From the NCBI GenBank assembly GCA_964503315.1, contig CAZCZL010000014.1, positions 1-64,000 on the forward strand: a stretch of 64,000 bases of DNA, read 5' to 3'. The position numbers were made by a program, and so were the translations under genes. The notes under the pieces were generated by a model. That model had not been told where the DNA came from and did not search any database. It was given only the letters and a program-made list of their open reading frames with translations. Each line of letters begins with the position of its first letter. Position 1 is the first letter of the stretch. This document shows, in pieces, positions 7,797 to 17,296 of the stretch. Source of the DNA: FEB-12 sp964503315 (GTDB taxonomy: Bacteria > Zixibacteria > MSB-5A5 > GN15 > FEB-12).

Positions 7797-10391
7797 CTAC
7801 ATCAGCACGACCAGCGTCCCGATCTGGGTCTTGCCGTTCTCATCCTCGACCGACCAATAGTACAGCCCCGAGACGATCATCTGCACATTGCGGTTGATCA
7901 TGTCCCACGTCGCGTGGTTGGCTTTGGGGTCAGACGGGTCAACATCGTGTCGAAGTTCCCGTACCAGGTCGCCGTCCAGTGTATGTATCCGGATAGTGCA
8001 CTTTGCCGGCACATTGACAAAGTGTATCGCGCGTACTCGGTCGTTGATCTTTTCCGGATGTCCTCTTCCCTCCCAACCTCCATCCCGGTACCCACCGTCA
8101 GTTCGATACGGGTTCGGATAGATATAGACTGGCGGAAGGGTTCCATCCAATTGATCCGTGGAACTGGCCGGATAGGCCGACTGCAATCCGAGAAGTTTGG
8201 CGCTCTCGAGAGGCTGGAGCCCGACCTTTGGCGATCCAAAATCAAATGCCGTCACGCTCACATAATACGGCACGGTCGGGAGGAGACCGGTGATCTCGCA
8301 CTCATACTCGTAATATTTCAACTGGCCGTCTTCGGTCAGCATATCCGGTGTGATAGGCAGTTCGAAATTCGGTTTCGGTTCATTCGGGAATCGCTTCTTT
8401 ATCGGCGTGTCGATCCCCAGCCGAGACACGTTGTTGTCATGCGGCACGAAATAGAGAATAGAGTCAAGATACCGCGCCCCGCGATACGGATTCAGCGGTC
8501 CGTGGTTCGCCGGATGAAACAGCGTATCAGCGCACGGATCAAGCGCGCTGCTGAATCGGCAGCGGATCTCGTCGACTGTTGCCGGTATTCCTGTCAGCTC
8601 ATATCCGGGAGTCGGCTTCTTGCGTTCGTTATACGCGTAGATATCCCAGTTATTAAAATCGTACGATGCCGCCAGCCCTAAGCTCGCCTCTCGATCATCT
8701 CTCCCCAGATACACATGGTACCCCTCAAAATCGACATACCCCGAAAGGAAATCCCGATAGATCTCGGAGCGATACCCGTTGAAGCGTACCTTCACCCCAT
8801 TGACGATCGGTTCAAGCCAGATCAGCGGCGAAGGCGGCGGTGATTCCGCTCGCCAGTCCGGCACACCGTCCCCTTCGTAGTACGTGGTATCGACGACTGT
8901 CGCCACCCAGTGACCATCGACGAAGGAGGAATCAAGGACGCATATCCGTGTTTTCCCGAAATACCCATCGCCATCGGTATCGATCCCCGGATTATCATAA
9001 ATGCGTCCCGCCCAGGCGGCATTGGTGGCGAACGGCGCTATGTTCAGACCTTGCAGATAGCGCTCCGGATAGTAATTCCCAAATCGAAGGTTCATATAGG
9101 CGTTGATGAAGTCAACATGTAGACTCTCACCACCTATATACGCGAATGGAATGTCAACCTGCTCACGCGGCCTAAGAGAATACGGCCCAAGCGACATCAG
9201 GTAGCACCCATCCGCGCCGCGCGAGATAGTCCTCGCGTTGGACGCGTTCGGCGGCATCCAGACAGGATCAGAGACGGCGATCCGGCCGGTCATCACCTGA
9301 CCGTAATCGATCTCGCCATTACTCATTAGGAAATACTTCGCACGATCTCCGGCCGGCGCGCCAAATCCATTCCCCAGATTGCGGTAGTTCTCGCGCTTCT
9401 GAGGTCCGAAATCAAACGGCGTACCGATTCCGGGCACCCACCAGTTGAATGACAACTGCTCATCCGGGGTCGGCTGGCGAAGGAACCGGATCCCCGTCAC
9501 ATTCGGCACCATCAATCCTGTCGATGATACCCAGTCGCCATCCATATCCGCCGACCAGGCAAGATTCAGCGTATCGTCAAATTCGCATTGTGTGTAATTA
9601 CTCGCTGGATACGACTCCAGGAACCCGATAATATCATCCCTTCCACCGGACTCTGTCTTGTTCGGCGTGGAATTGAGACTCACGCCAAAATCCACCTGGT
9701 AGCGATGCGCGTCCGGATCCATGAACACACCCGCGTACAGCGAGCTGATATCATTGTTGCCGATATTCGTTATCCGCAGATTGAACAGGATGATGTCATC
9801 CGCGTACCCATAAGACCACATGTAGGATTCCTGGCGGACCTCAATTCCAAGCGGCCGGTGCCCTCGGCCATCCGTTTGATCGAACGACGCAAACGCGTTC
9901 CCAAACGTTAAGGTATCTTGATAGACAGCGACTATATCCTGCTCTGACTTGGCGTCGATGATCATATCCTCGGTCGGCCCAAGGGTCGATCGTCTCTGAA
10001 ACAGCCCGTAAGGGTAAGCATCGGGATGAAACTCGCGCGAGTAGTTGTTCTGCTGCACCGCGGTTGATACCAGCGTATCACGCCCTACTACGCCACCGAT
10101 CCAAACGCCGCCGTGGTAGAGATAGATCTTATTGCTCGATTTTGGATACTGCATATCGCCGATCTTGGCGCCGGTGAAACAATCGTAGTAAAAGTTCTCC
10201 TTGCCGTGACTAAGCCTCCCGAAATTGGTCAACCCGACATACATCTTCCCCAGATCATGCGCGGTTACGCAGTAGGCCGGAGTGGTGGTCTGGGCAATGA
10301 CTGGCACGGATAGGCAGGTCAGCAGGAACAGGAGGAAAACTCCCCCTGAGAACATCAAGCGAGTTTTGTTTAACGTGCCGCAGACGGTCAT
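7797..10391 (-). CDS. Giant secreted protein, paralogue A (YPNPY/FlgD-like C-terminus)
   Basis: The 864-residue exported protein has a signal peptide ending near VPVIAQ. Its mature start contains YCVTAHDLGKMYVG, the middle has a Ca-binding-like acidic loop (DTDGDGYFGK) followed by YYEGDGVPDWRA, and FEGYHVYLGRDDREAS comes later. The last ~100 residues start at YIYPNPYR and contain TIRIHTLDGDLVREL and SGLYYWSVEDENGKTQIG. That last part resembles the Ig-like FlgD/type-IX-secretion-associated ends of FCB secreted proteins. Function unknown; surface structural or adhesive role is an inference. It is closely similar to the upstream gene (10461-13103), so a tandem duplication. The start chosen is ATG 10391; an in-frame TTG at 10430 would add 13 residues. 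Confidence 0.75.
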   Translation of the reverse strand: MTVCGTLNKTRLMFSGGVFLLFLLTCLSVPVIAQTTTPAYCVTAHDLGKMYVGLTNFGRLSHGKENFYYDCFTGAKIGDMQYPKSSNKIYLYHGGVWIGGVVGRDTLVSTAVQQNNYSREFHPDAYPYGLFQRRSTLGPTEDMIIDAKSEQDIVAVYQDTLTFGNAFASFDQTDGRGHRPLGIEVRQESYMWSYGYADDIILFNLRITNIGNNDISSLYAGVFMDPDAHRYQVDFGVSLNSTPNKTESGGRDDIIGFLESYPASNYTQCEFDDTLNLAWSADMDGDWVSSTGLMVPNVTGIRFLRQPTPDEQLSFNWWVPGIGTPFDFGPQKRENYRNLGNGFGAPAGDRAKYFLMSNGEIDYGQVMTGRIAVSDPVWMPPNASNARTISRGADGCYLMSLGPYSLRPREQVDIPFAYIGGESLHVDFINAYMNLRFGNYYPERYLQGLNIAPFATNAAWAGRIYDNPGIDTDGDGYFGKTRICVLDSSFVDGHWVATVVDTTYYEGDGVPDWRAESPPPSPLIWLEPIVNGVKVRFNGYRSEIYRDFLSGYVDFEGYHVYLGRDDREASLGLAASYDFNNWDIYAYNERKKPTPGYELTGIPATVDEIRCRFSSALDPCADTLFHPANHGPLNPYRGARYLDSILYFVPHDNNVSRLGIDTPIKKRFPNEPKPNFELPITPDMLTEDGQLKYYEYECEITGLLPTVPYYVSVTAFDFGSPKVGLQPLESAKLLGLQSAYPASSTDQLDGTLPPVYIYPNPYRTDGGYRDGGWEGRGHPEKINDRVRAIHFVNVPAKCTIRIHTLDGDLVRELRHDVDPSDPKANHATWDMINRNVQMIVSGLYYWSVEDENGKTQIGTLVVLM

Positions 10392-10460
10392 AGTGACTTC
10401 ACTAGTGCAGGAAACAGCGACCGAAGTCAAGCGCGACCTGGCCCGCCCTTTCGCCGCCGA

Positions 10461-13103
10461 TTACATCAGGACAACCAGTGTCCCGATCTGGGTCTTCCCC
10501 TGATCATCTTCCACGGACCAGTAGTACAACCCGGAAACGATCATCTGTACATTGCGCGAGATCATATCCCACGTCGCGTAATGCGCGTTGGGATCCGATG
10601 GATCCATATCATGCCGTAGTTCGCGGATCAGATCCCCATCCAGCGAATGGATCCGGATCGTGCATTTCGCCGGTACATTCACGAAGTGGATCGCCCGCAC
10701 CCGGTCGTTTATTCGATCGTAGTCCCCTCGGCCTTCCCACCCTCCATCGCGATACCCATCATCCACTCTGTAGGGATTCGGGTAGATATAGACCGGCGGA
10801 AGGACATCGCCTAACTGGTCCGCGGATGCCGCGGGATAGGCATACTGAATATTCAGCACACGCGAACTCTCCAGCGGCTGAAGGCCCGCCTTGGGTGAAC
10901 CGAAATCAAACGCGGTAACATTCACATAATACGGAACAGTCGGGAGCAATCCCGGTATCTCGCACTCATATTCGTAATACTTGAAATACCCGTCCTCGGT
11001 CAACATGTCCGGCGTCACCGGCTGCAACAGATCGGGCTTGGGTTCATCCGGGAACCGTTTCTTGATGGGCGTATCGTACCCGAGCCGGTAGACATTGTTG
11101 TCATGCGGCTGGAAATAGACGGTCGAATCAAGATACCGGGCCGACTGATACGGATTCGACATCCCATGTTCACTCGGTCGCAGCAAGGTGTCGTTGCACG
11201 GGTCGGCCGCGTTGCTGAAGCGACACCGAATCTCTTCAGCGGTCGCCGGTATCCCCACTAATTCATATCCCGGGCGCGGCTTTTTCTTGGGGTTATAGGC
11301 ATAGATATCGTAATTCTCCCGATCATACGACGCCGCCATCGACAACGATGACTCACGGTCGTCGCGCCCGATATAGACATGATACCCCTCGAAATCGACA
11401 AGACCGGACAAAAAGTCGCGCGTCGTCTCCGACTGGTATCCATTGAACCTGACACGTATCCCGTTCACTGTCTGGCTCAACCACATCGGCGGAGCCGGCG
11501 GTGGCGAGGCCGCTCGCCAATCCGGGATACCATCCCCCTCGTAATACGTCGTGTCTACTACCGTATATTTCCAGACGCCGTCGACGAACGCTGAATCGAG
11601 GAAACAGAGACGCATCTTCCCCGCGTAGCCATCGCTATCCGAATCGACTCCTGGATTGTCGTAGATGCGCGATGCCCAGACCGCGTTGGTGGCGAAAGGA
11701 TCGAAATTCAGCCCCTGCCAATATTTGTCCGGCTTATATCCAAACCCGAGATTCAGATGACCATTCCACAAGTCGACATGCAGACTCTCACCGCCCACAA
11801 ACGCCCATGGGATCTGAATCGTTTCATTCGGATCAAGGTCATATGGTCCCAATGACAGCAGATAGAACCCATCGCCAACCTTTGAGAGTTGCAGCGAAAT
11901 CGCCGGATTTGGATACGCCCACACCGGATCACTGATGGCTATCTTCGCCGTGAACGGCTGCGAATAATCGACCTCTCCGTTACTCAGCAAGAAATACTTG
12001 CTCCGGTCACCGATCGGTTGACCGATCCCCGAGCCCAAATTCCGGAAATGGTCCCGGTGCTGTGGGCCAAAATCATACGCCGGATCGCCGTTCGGGATCC
12101 ACCAGTTGAAGGACAACTGCTCATCCCCCTCCGGCGGGCGCAGGAACCTCACCCCGGTGACATTCGGCACCGCGAAGGTCTCGGTCGACCAACTGGCATC
12201 CCCATTACCGTCGGTCGTAAATGCCATCTGGATAGTGTCCACATAGTCACACTGCGAGTAATACCTCGCCGGATGCGAATACAGGAATCCGGTCACGTCA
12301 TCGCGACCGTTGGTCGGACGTTTCGCCGTCCCCGGCTGGCTCGCGCCGAAATCCTGCGCGAAGGTATGAACATCGGCGTCCATATTGATACCGAAATACA
12401 GCGAACGGATCGGATGATCACTGATATTGGTTAGTTGACAATTGAACAGGATAAAATCATCCGCATACCCATACGACCAGGCATAGGACTCCTGGTGAAT
12501 GGCTATCCCCAGCGGTCGATGCGACCGGTTCTCCAAACCATCATTCGACGGAAACGCGTTCCCCGATACCAGCGTATCGTAATAATCACAGACCAGATCC
12601 TGCTCGGATACCGCGTTCAGGAATTCAGGCGCGTTCGGGTCTAGAGTCGAACGTTTCTGGAATCGGCCATCCGGAAGCGCGTCAGGATGAAATTCGCGCG
12701 ACCACGTGTTATGTTCCTCGGAGGTCGAAACCAGCGTATCCTCTCCGACCACACCCCCGACCCAGACGCCCCCCTTGTACAGATAAACGGTATTGGTCCC
12801 GCGAGGATATTGACAGTCAGGGATCTTTGCCCCGGTGAAGCAATCGAAGTAGAATGCCTCATTGCCGAAGCTGAGTCTCCCGAAATTGGTGACCCCGACA
12901 AACAGCTTTCCGATATTGTGTGGCGTAATGCAATACCCCGGCGATGCCGCGCTGGCCGTAATGATCGGACGATCCGATTGGCCCACCGCTGCCGCGTGAA
13001 GCGAACTCAGAATTAATAGACTCCCCACTAACAATTGCAAAGATCTTCGAAAATTCAATCTCTCACCACAATACTGTCGATCTACCGGAGCCAGTCGTAC
13101 CAT
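10461..13103 (-). CDS. Giant secreted protein, paralogue B (YPNPY/FlgD-like C-terminus)
   Basis: This protein of about 880 residues has a signal peptide (hydrophobic core LLVGSLLILSSL, cleavage near AAAVGQ) and the same architecture as paralogue A: YCITPHNIGKLFVG at the mature N-terminus, the acidic DSDSDGYAGK loop, YYEGDGIPDWRA, FEGYHVYIGRDDRESS, then VYIYPNPYRVDDGYRDGGWE and a FlgD-like end. The final ~80 residues are nearly identical to those of paralogue A. It is upstream of A in the same orientation, with only about 70 bp between. The start is uncertain: ATG 13103 is used; an in-frame TTG lies at 13142. Function unknown. Confidence 0.75.
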   Translation of the reverse strand: MVRLAPVDRQYCGERLNFRRSLQLLVGSLLILSSLHAAAVGQSDRPIITASAASPGYCITPHNIGKLFVGVTNFGRLSFGNEAFYFDCFTGAKIPDCQYPRGTNTVYLYKGGVWVGGVVGEDTLVSTSEEHNTWSREFHPDALPDGRFQKRSTLDPNAPEFLNAVSEQDLVCDYYDTLVSGNAFPSNDGLENRSHRPLGIAIHQESYAWSYGYADDFILFNCQLTNISDHPIRSLYFGINMDADVHTFAQDFGASQPGTAKRPTNGRDDVTGFLYSHPARYYSQCDYVDTIQMAFTTDGNGDASWSTETFAVPNVTGVRFLRPPEGDEQLSFNWWIPNGDPAYDFGPQHRDHFRNLGSGIGQPIGDRSKYFLLSNGEVDYSQPFTAKIAISDPVWAYPNPAISLQLSKVGDGFYLLSLGPYDLDPNETIQIPWAFVGGESLHVDLWNGHLNLGFGYKPDKYWQGLNFDPFATNAVWASRIYDNPGVDSDSDGYAGKMRLCFLDSAFVDGVWKYTVVDTTYYEGDGIPDWRAASPPPAPPMWLSQTVNGIRVRFNGYQSETTRDFLSGLVDFEGYHVYIGRDDRESSLSMAASYDRENYDIYAYNPKKKPRPGYELVGIPATAEEIRCRFSNAADPCNDTLLRPSEHGMSNPYQSARYLDSTVYFQPHDNNVYRLGYDTPIKKRFPDEPKPDLLQPVTPDMLTEDGYFKYYEYECEIPGLLPTVPYYVNVTAFDFGSPKAGLQPLESSRVLNIQYAYPAASADQLGDVLPPVYIYPNPYRVDDGYRDGGWEGRGDYDRINDRVRAIHFVNVPAKCTIRIHSLDGDLIRELRHDMDPSDPNAHYATWDMISRNVQMIVSGLYYWSVEDDQGKTQIGTLVVLM

Positions 13104-13349
13104 CTGTCCGGGCGGATATGATAATGGAAAGATGTGAGACAAACAAGGTGTATAACTGCCTGTGTGCGAAGAAGCAGGGGTGCCGTAGTGATGGCTTACC
13201 GGCCCCAGGTAATGCGCAGAATCTGCGAGTCAATGACCATGCCGAATTAGGCCTGCGACCAGAGGATTATAACAGGTGCGACAAGCGGTTATGGCCGCCC
13301 CTCAGGATAGTGGCGGCTCCTCGCCGGATCGTACGAAACTGGCCTCCCC

Positions 13350-15062
13350 TCACAGCTTGAAGCTGGTGATGATTTTGACCAATTCTTCCGCCTGGTTGCC
13401 GAGTTCTTTCGATGTCGAGGTCGACTGTTCCGCACTTGCCGCGGTATCTCGGGTCGAGGATGCAAACTGCTCAACATTGCGCGCTATCTCTTCCGCCGCC
13501 CTGTTCTGCTCTGAGGACGCTGCGGAGATCTGCTGGATCATACCCGATACCTGTTCTACCAACTGGACAATACCGTTGAGACTTTCGCCCGCCTTGTCCG
13601 CCAGATGGGTACCGCGTTGCACCTGATCGACGCTTGACTCCATCGATTGAACCGCCGATTCGGTCTGCGACTGTATGTCACTGACCATGCTGACTATCTG
13701 GGTAGCCGCCTGGCCGGTCTTTTCGGCGAGTTTGCGCACTTCATCAGCTACGACCGCAAATCCCCTTCCCTGTTCACCGGCCCGAGCCGCCTCGATCGCG
13801 GCATTCAATGCCAGCAAATTGGTCTGGTCCGCTATGTCACGGATCACCTCGATCATCCGACTTATCTCATTGGCGGAGTTCGATAACTGACCGATCGACT
13901 TGGCCGATTCGCTGACTTGTGTCGCTATCTGCTGCATTCCCTGAATGGTCTGCCCTACTACCTCGGCACCGTGGCTTGCAGTACGGGAGGCCTGTTCCGA
14001 TACTGCGGTCGCCTGACCTGTGTTCTTGCTCGTCTCACCAATATTGACAACCATCTGCTCGATAGCAGCAGACATCTGACCGACGCGATCAACCTGTGTC
14101 CGCGCGCTGCCGGACACCTGCTCCGAGGCCGCCGAGATCTCCTGGGATGCCAGCGCGAGCTTGTCCGCGATCGAACGAAGCTGCGACAGGATCGACTCCA
14201 GTCGCTGGATCATGGCTGTATAGGCCCGACCTAATCTGTCACGCTCCGACCGTGGAGCAACCTCCACCCTCAGGTCCCCGTCAGCCACCTGGCTCGATGC
14301 ACCGGCAAACATTTTGATATAGTCGATCAGTTGCTGAATGGATTTGAGAAATGTCCCTATCTCATCTTCTGACCGGATCTTGATCTCCTGATCGATATCC
14401 CCTTCCGTCGCTTTGGTCAGTTTCTGGCGCACGGATGACAATGGTTCGAATATCCAGCGATGTAACACCCACGCGATTGTCCCCAGGAGAAACAGAGCCG
14501 TCAGAAACATAAGCCAGAAGTTGGTGAAGTAAGTCGAGGCCGTTGCCTCGGTCATTTCCTTCTGCGAAATGACCGTCTTCAGTCCGCCCAGGACAACGTC
14601 GGCTTTTCCGTCATGACAACTCTGGCACGCTTCGTGATTCACAAAGGCCTTGTAATAGACTTGATACGTCTCGCCTGAATCATCCTGATAAGTAAACGAA
14701 GTATCTTTCCGCGATGACAGTACACGGTCCCAGGACGGGTCAGCTGATTTCTTACCCACCAGCGTCTTCATGGAACTGCGCGCTACCTGTCGGTCGGCGT
14801 CAACAATCGTCATTTCGGTCGCAATGCCGCGCGTAACCGCCTCTTCCGTCAACGGCTGCAACTTGTCGTTCGCTCCATTGAGCATTATCTCCTCGATATG
14901 TCCATTAACCGACCAGCTCAACGACTCGACCCCTTTGTTACTGATATCTTTCATTGCCGCCGTTTGCAGGTGGCCATTCACGATGGCGAGGATTGTGAAC
15001 AGCATCAGGAGGCTTCCCCCCAGGATTGCGAGAATTCGCGACCGCACCGATGTCATTCTCAT
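13350..15062 (-). CDS. Methyl-accepting chemotaxis protein with periplasmic c-type haem sensor domain
   Basis: The 570-residue receptor has TM1 at about residues 9-29, a periplasmic domain (30-180) with one haem-attachment motif CQSCH (Cys146, Cys149, His150), and TM2 at about 182-203. HAMP-like segments and a long coiled-coil signalling domain follow, with the universal hairpin tip IADQTNLLALNAAIEAARAG and GRGFAVVADEVRKLAE. The sensor part resembles haem-c PAS-like sensors of chemoreceptors described in Geobacter, so redox or gas sensing is likely. No C-terminal methylesterase/CheR tether pentapeptide is seen. An AAGGAA site precedes ATG 15062. No che genes are nearby. Confidence 0.9.
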   Translation of the reverse strand: MRMTSVRSRILAILGGSLLMLFTILAIVNGHLQTAAMKDISNKGVESLSWSVNGHIEEIMLNGANDKLQPLTEEAVTRGIATEMTIVDADRQVARSSMKTLVGKKSADPSWDRVLSSRKDTSFTYQDDSGETYQVYYKAFVNHEACQSCHDGKADVVLGGLKTVISQKEMTEATASTYFTNFWLMFLTALFLLGTIAWVLHRWIFEPLSSVRQKLTKATEGDIDQEIKIRSEDEIGTFLKSIQQLIDYIKMFAGASSQVADGDLRVEVAPRSERDRLGRAYTAMIQRLESILSQLRSIADKLALASQEISAASEQVSGSARTQVDRVGQMSAAIEQMVVNIGETSKNTGQATAVSEQASRTASHGAEVVGQTIQGMQQIATQVSESAKSIGQLSNSANEISRMIEVIRDIADQTNLLALNAAIEAARAGEQGRGFAVVADEVRKLAEKTGQAATQIVSMVSDIQSQTESAVQSMESSVDQVQRGTHLADKAGESLNGIVQLVEQVSGMIQQISAASSEQNRAAEEIARNVEQFASSTRDTAASAEQSTSTSKELGNQAEELVKIITSFKL

Positions 15063-15223
15063 GAGCCGTTTCCTTCCGGTTTATCCCCAACGAAGACTTC
15101 TTTGACTATGAATTCTATCGGCATTACTCGAATCATCGCCACGGAGAGATTTCGCGCAGGGAGCAGATTGTGCAGAAAACAGGCACCCGCTGCATCCATG
15201 ATTAGTACTCAAGGACGGCTCGC

Positions 15224-15253
15224 AAAAAAAACGGCCCGGGGAAACCGGGCCGT
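15224..15253 (-). terminator. Intrinsic terminator after the papain-like protease gene
   Basis: A perfect 9-bp GC-rich stem (ACGGCCCGG at 15231-15239 with its complement at 15245-15253) around a 5-base loop is followed on the minus strand by a run of eight U. It lies 19 bp past the stop of the protease gene. Confidence 0.9.
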
Positions 15254-15271
15254 GTATTACCATTTTATTAT

Positions 15272-17080
15272 CTATGACTGCGAACAGGTTAGCGGCGAGC
15301 CCGACGCGGTCAAGTAGTTGATAAGACGCGACAGGTCGGAAAGGTCTACACTTCCCGCGCCATCGACATTCGCCGAGGGACGATACGGCAACTGGGGTGA
15401 ACCGGTGGTCAAATACATGATCAGGAAAGAAAGATCTGTGAGGTCCGGACCCTTGCCATCAGCATTAACATCCCCTCCCTTACAAACGCTGACCGCGCCT
15501 CCTGTGATCGACGGCTGATAGGTGCCATTCGATGTCACTACGGTTGGACTATATACCTTGGTTCCGTTGACATACTCAGCCAGGGTTACCGGGTTCGCGC
15601 CACCCGTCGCCCCATTCGGCACGGTAAACCAGAGTCGAAGTACCGCGCCCGTCCCCGGTGCGATATCCGGCTGGGGCGAAACCGCCGTGATCTTGTAGCT
15701 CGCGCGGCTTAGGTCGAAATGCAATTGCTGCAAAGTCAACTGCGAGGATCTGAGTCCTGTGGTCGTGGCGGAATCGAACACCAGTCCCGAACTCCCCGAC
15801 CATGTGATAGGAAAGACCGCTTCGTTTATCGGAACAAAATTCCGCAGCGAAATATCTACACTGACCGGCTGGCCGGCGATCCCCTGCGCCGTTGTCGTCG
15901 AGAATGTATCGGCGTGTATCATCACACACTCATGCTCGGTCGTCGAGAAATTGCCATTGGCAGTCTGGATCGAGCACGTCACGTCATAGCAACCAGGCGC
16001 TGTATACGTATGCATTGGATTCTGTTCAGTCGAGGTCCCACCATCGCCAAAATTCCAGCTCCAGTTGGTAACGTCCAGCATGGTTTCAGCGGTAAATGTG
16101 ACATCAGCCGGCGCCGGGGCCAGAGCAGAATTGCTGCTGAACCAGACGGTCCCGCGATAGTTGATATAGGTCGCGTTGTATCCGATGTACGAACAGTTGT
16201 ACGGCATCCGCATATATCCGCCTTCGCCCCAGTTGCTCCCCCAGGAATTGCGGATGATCCAAATACCACCTGCCTGAGTATCATCCCAGCCGACCAGCGT
16301 TACGGCGTGATTAATGGTCCCATTGGCGCAGCCATTGAAAATCCCGCCGCCATAGGCCTGGAATGCGTCATTAACACTCACCGCGACTGAAACCGGACCA
16401 TATTGCATCAAGGCCTGCTTCAGTTGATTAACGGTCGGCATACTGTAGGGAGTGCCGATATATCCCCACCCATCAATTGTGTACGTGTGCGGATAAGGAC
16501 ATGAGCAAGCGGCATCCCTCGCTTGATACGGGAAATCCGCTTCCAAGACAGCGCCAGTTCCGTTACATGCGTCAGGCGCATTGTAGTGCATCCGGTGCTC
16601 CCACCAGCCACCTGCACAACCATACCCATTGCTGTTACAGGATACCAGATACTGCTCTGACAGGTTGACGACAAGGCCATCTTTGATCTTGATATTGCAT
16701 TCGAGCGGACCAACTGTCCCAAACGCCCAGCAGCTTCCGCATCCACCTTGATTGCGGATCGGCGGAAGACCATTGGCTTCAATGCGCCAATCAAATACCG
16801 CGGGGAGCGCCGCCGTCCCGGCGGACATCATCGGATCGAACCGAACATCCGTCGGCATCACCTCTGGCACTTTGAATCCGCACAGTTGATCCAGTGAATA
16901 CTGCGTCGCTTCGTTTTCAGTGACCTCGAAGGTCCAGCCCTCCTGTTGGGCACGGATCTTCAAATCGTCGATGTCCGCCTTCGAAAGCTGGGCAAATGCC
17001 GAGCCGGCGGACAACACGAGCAGTGCGAGACCAAGAATTGTGGCGGTTGCACGAAAAGTGAGCACACGATGCAATGTCAT
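15272..17080 (-). CDS. Secreted papain-like (C1) cysteine protease with PKD, cohesin-like and dockerin-like modules
   Basis: This exported protein has about 602 residues. Signal peptide: 1-30. Catalytic domain: about 92-315, with oxyanion Gln111, nucleophile Cys117 (GGCGSCWAF), His258 (INHAVTLVGW) and Asn278 (RNSWGSNWGEGGY), so the enzyme looks active. Then a PKD domain (WSWNFGDGGTSTEQNPMHTY), a cohesin-like beta domain (PVSVDISLRNFVPINE) and two dockerin-like repeats (DLTDLSFLIMYLT, DLSDLSRLINYLT) at the end. A short acidic pro-region precedes the mature enzyme. I chose ATG 17080 because GAGGATGAAGGT precedes it; an upstream ATG at 17101 is weaker. It probably degrades extracellular protein. 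Confidence 0.9.
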   Translation of the reverse strand: MTLHRVLTFRATATILGLALLVLSAGSAFAQLSKADIDDLKIRAQQEGWTFEVTENEATQYSLDQLCGFKVPEVMPTDVRFDPMMSAGTAALPAVFDWRIEANGLPPIRNQGGCGSCWAFGTVGPLECNIKIKDGLVVNLSEQYLVSCNSNGYGCAGGWWEHRMHYNAPDACNGTGAVLEADFPYQARDAACSCPYPHTYTIDGWGYIGTPYSMPTVNQLKQALMQYGPVSVAVSVNDAFQAYGGGIFNGCANGTINHAVTLVGWDDTQAGGIWIIRNSWGSNWGEGGYMRMPYNCSYIGYNATYINYRGTVWFSSNSALAPAPADVTFTAETMLDVTNWSWNFGDGGTSTEQNPMHTYTAPGCYDVTCSIQTANGNFSTTEHECVMIHADTFSTTTAQGIAGQPVSVDISLRNFVPINEAVFPITWSGSSGLVFDSATTTGLRSSQLTLQQLHFDLSRASYKITAVSPQPDIAPGTGAVLRLWFTVPNGATGGANPVTLAEYVNGTKVYSPTVVTSNGTYQPSITGGAVSVCKGGDVNADGKGPDLTDLSFLIMYLTTGSPQLPYRPSANVDGAGSVDLSDLSRLINYLTASGSPLTCSQS

Positions 17081-17243
17081 ACCTTCATCCTCTTCCGACA
17101 TGGATTACCTGATTGGGTGAATCCTCAGGTGAGACAAGTGAGCCCGCGACCAAACCCTAGTCGAGGTGGTTATCGGTGTATCGTATAATAATTTACCCAT
17201 TTTCGCGAGGATGTCAACCAGAAACTCCGCCCACCGTGGCCAC

Positions 17244-17273
17244 AAAAAAACCCGGTCAAATCGACCGGGTTTT
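17244..17273 (-). terminator. Intrinsic terminator after the M6 metalloprotease gene
   Basis: A CCCGGTC stem (17251-17257) pairs with GACCGGG (17263-17269) across a 5-base loop, extended by A/T pairs, and is followed on the minus strand by a run of U. It lies just past the stop at 17297. Confidence 0.85.
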
Positions 17274-17296
17274 CAAGTAATCAGTGTCAGGATCGT

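Noticed and set aside
15100..15130. Sigma-28-type promoter for the chemoreceptor gene
   Set aside because: A GCCGATAG -10-like match exists on the minus strand, but the -35 region at the correct spacing (TGGCGATG) does not match.
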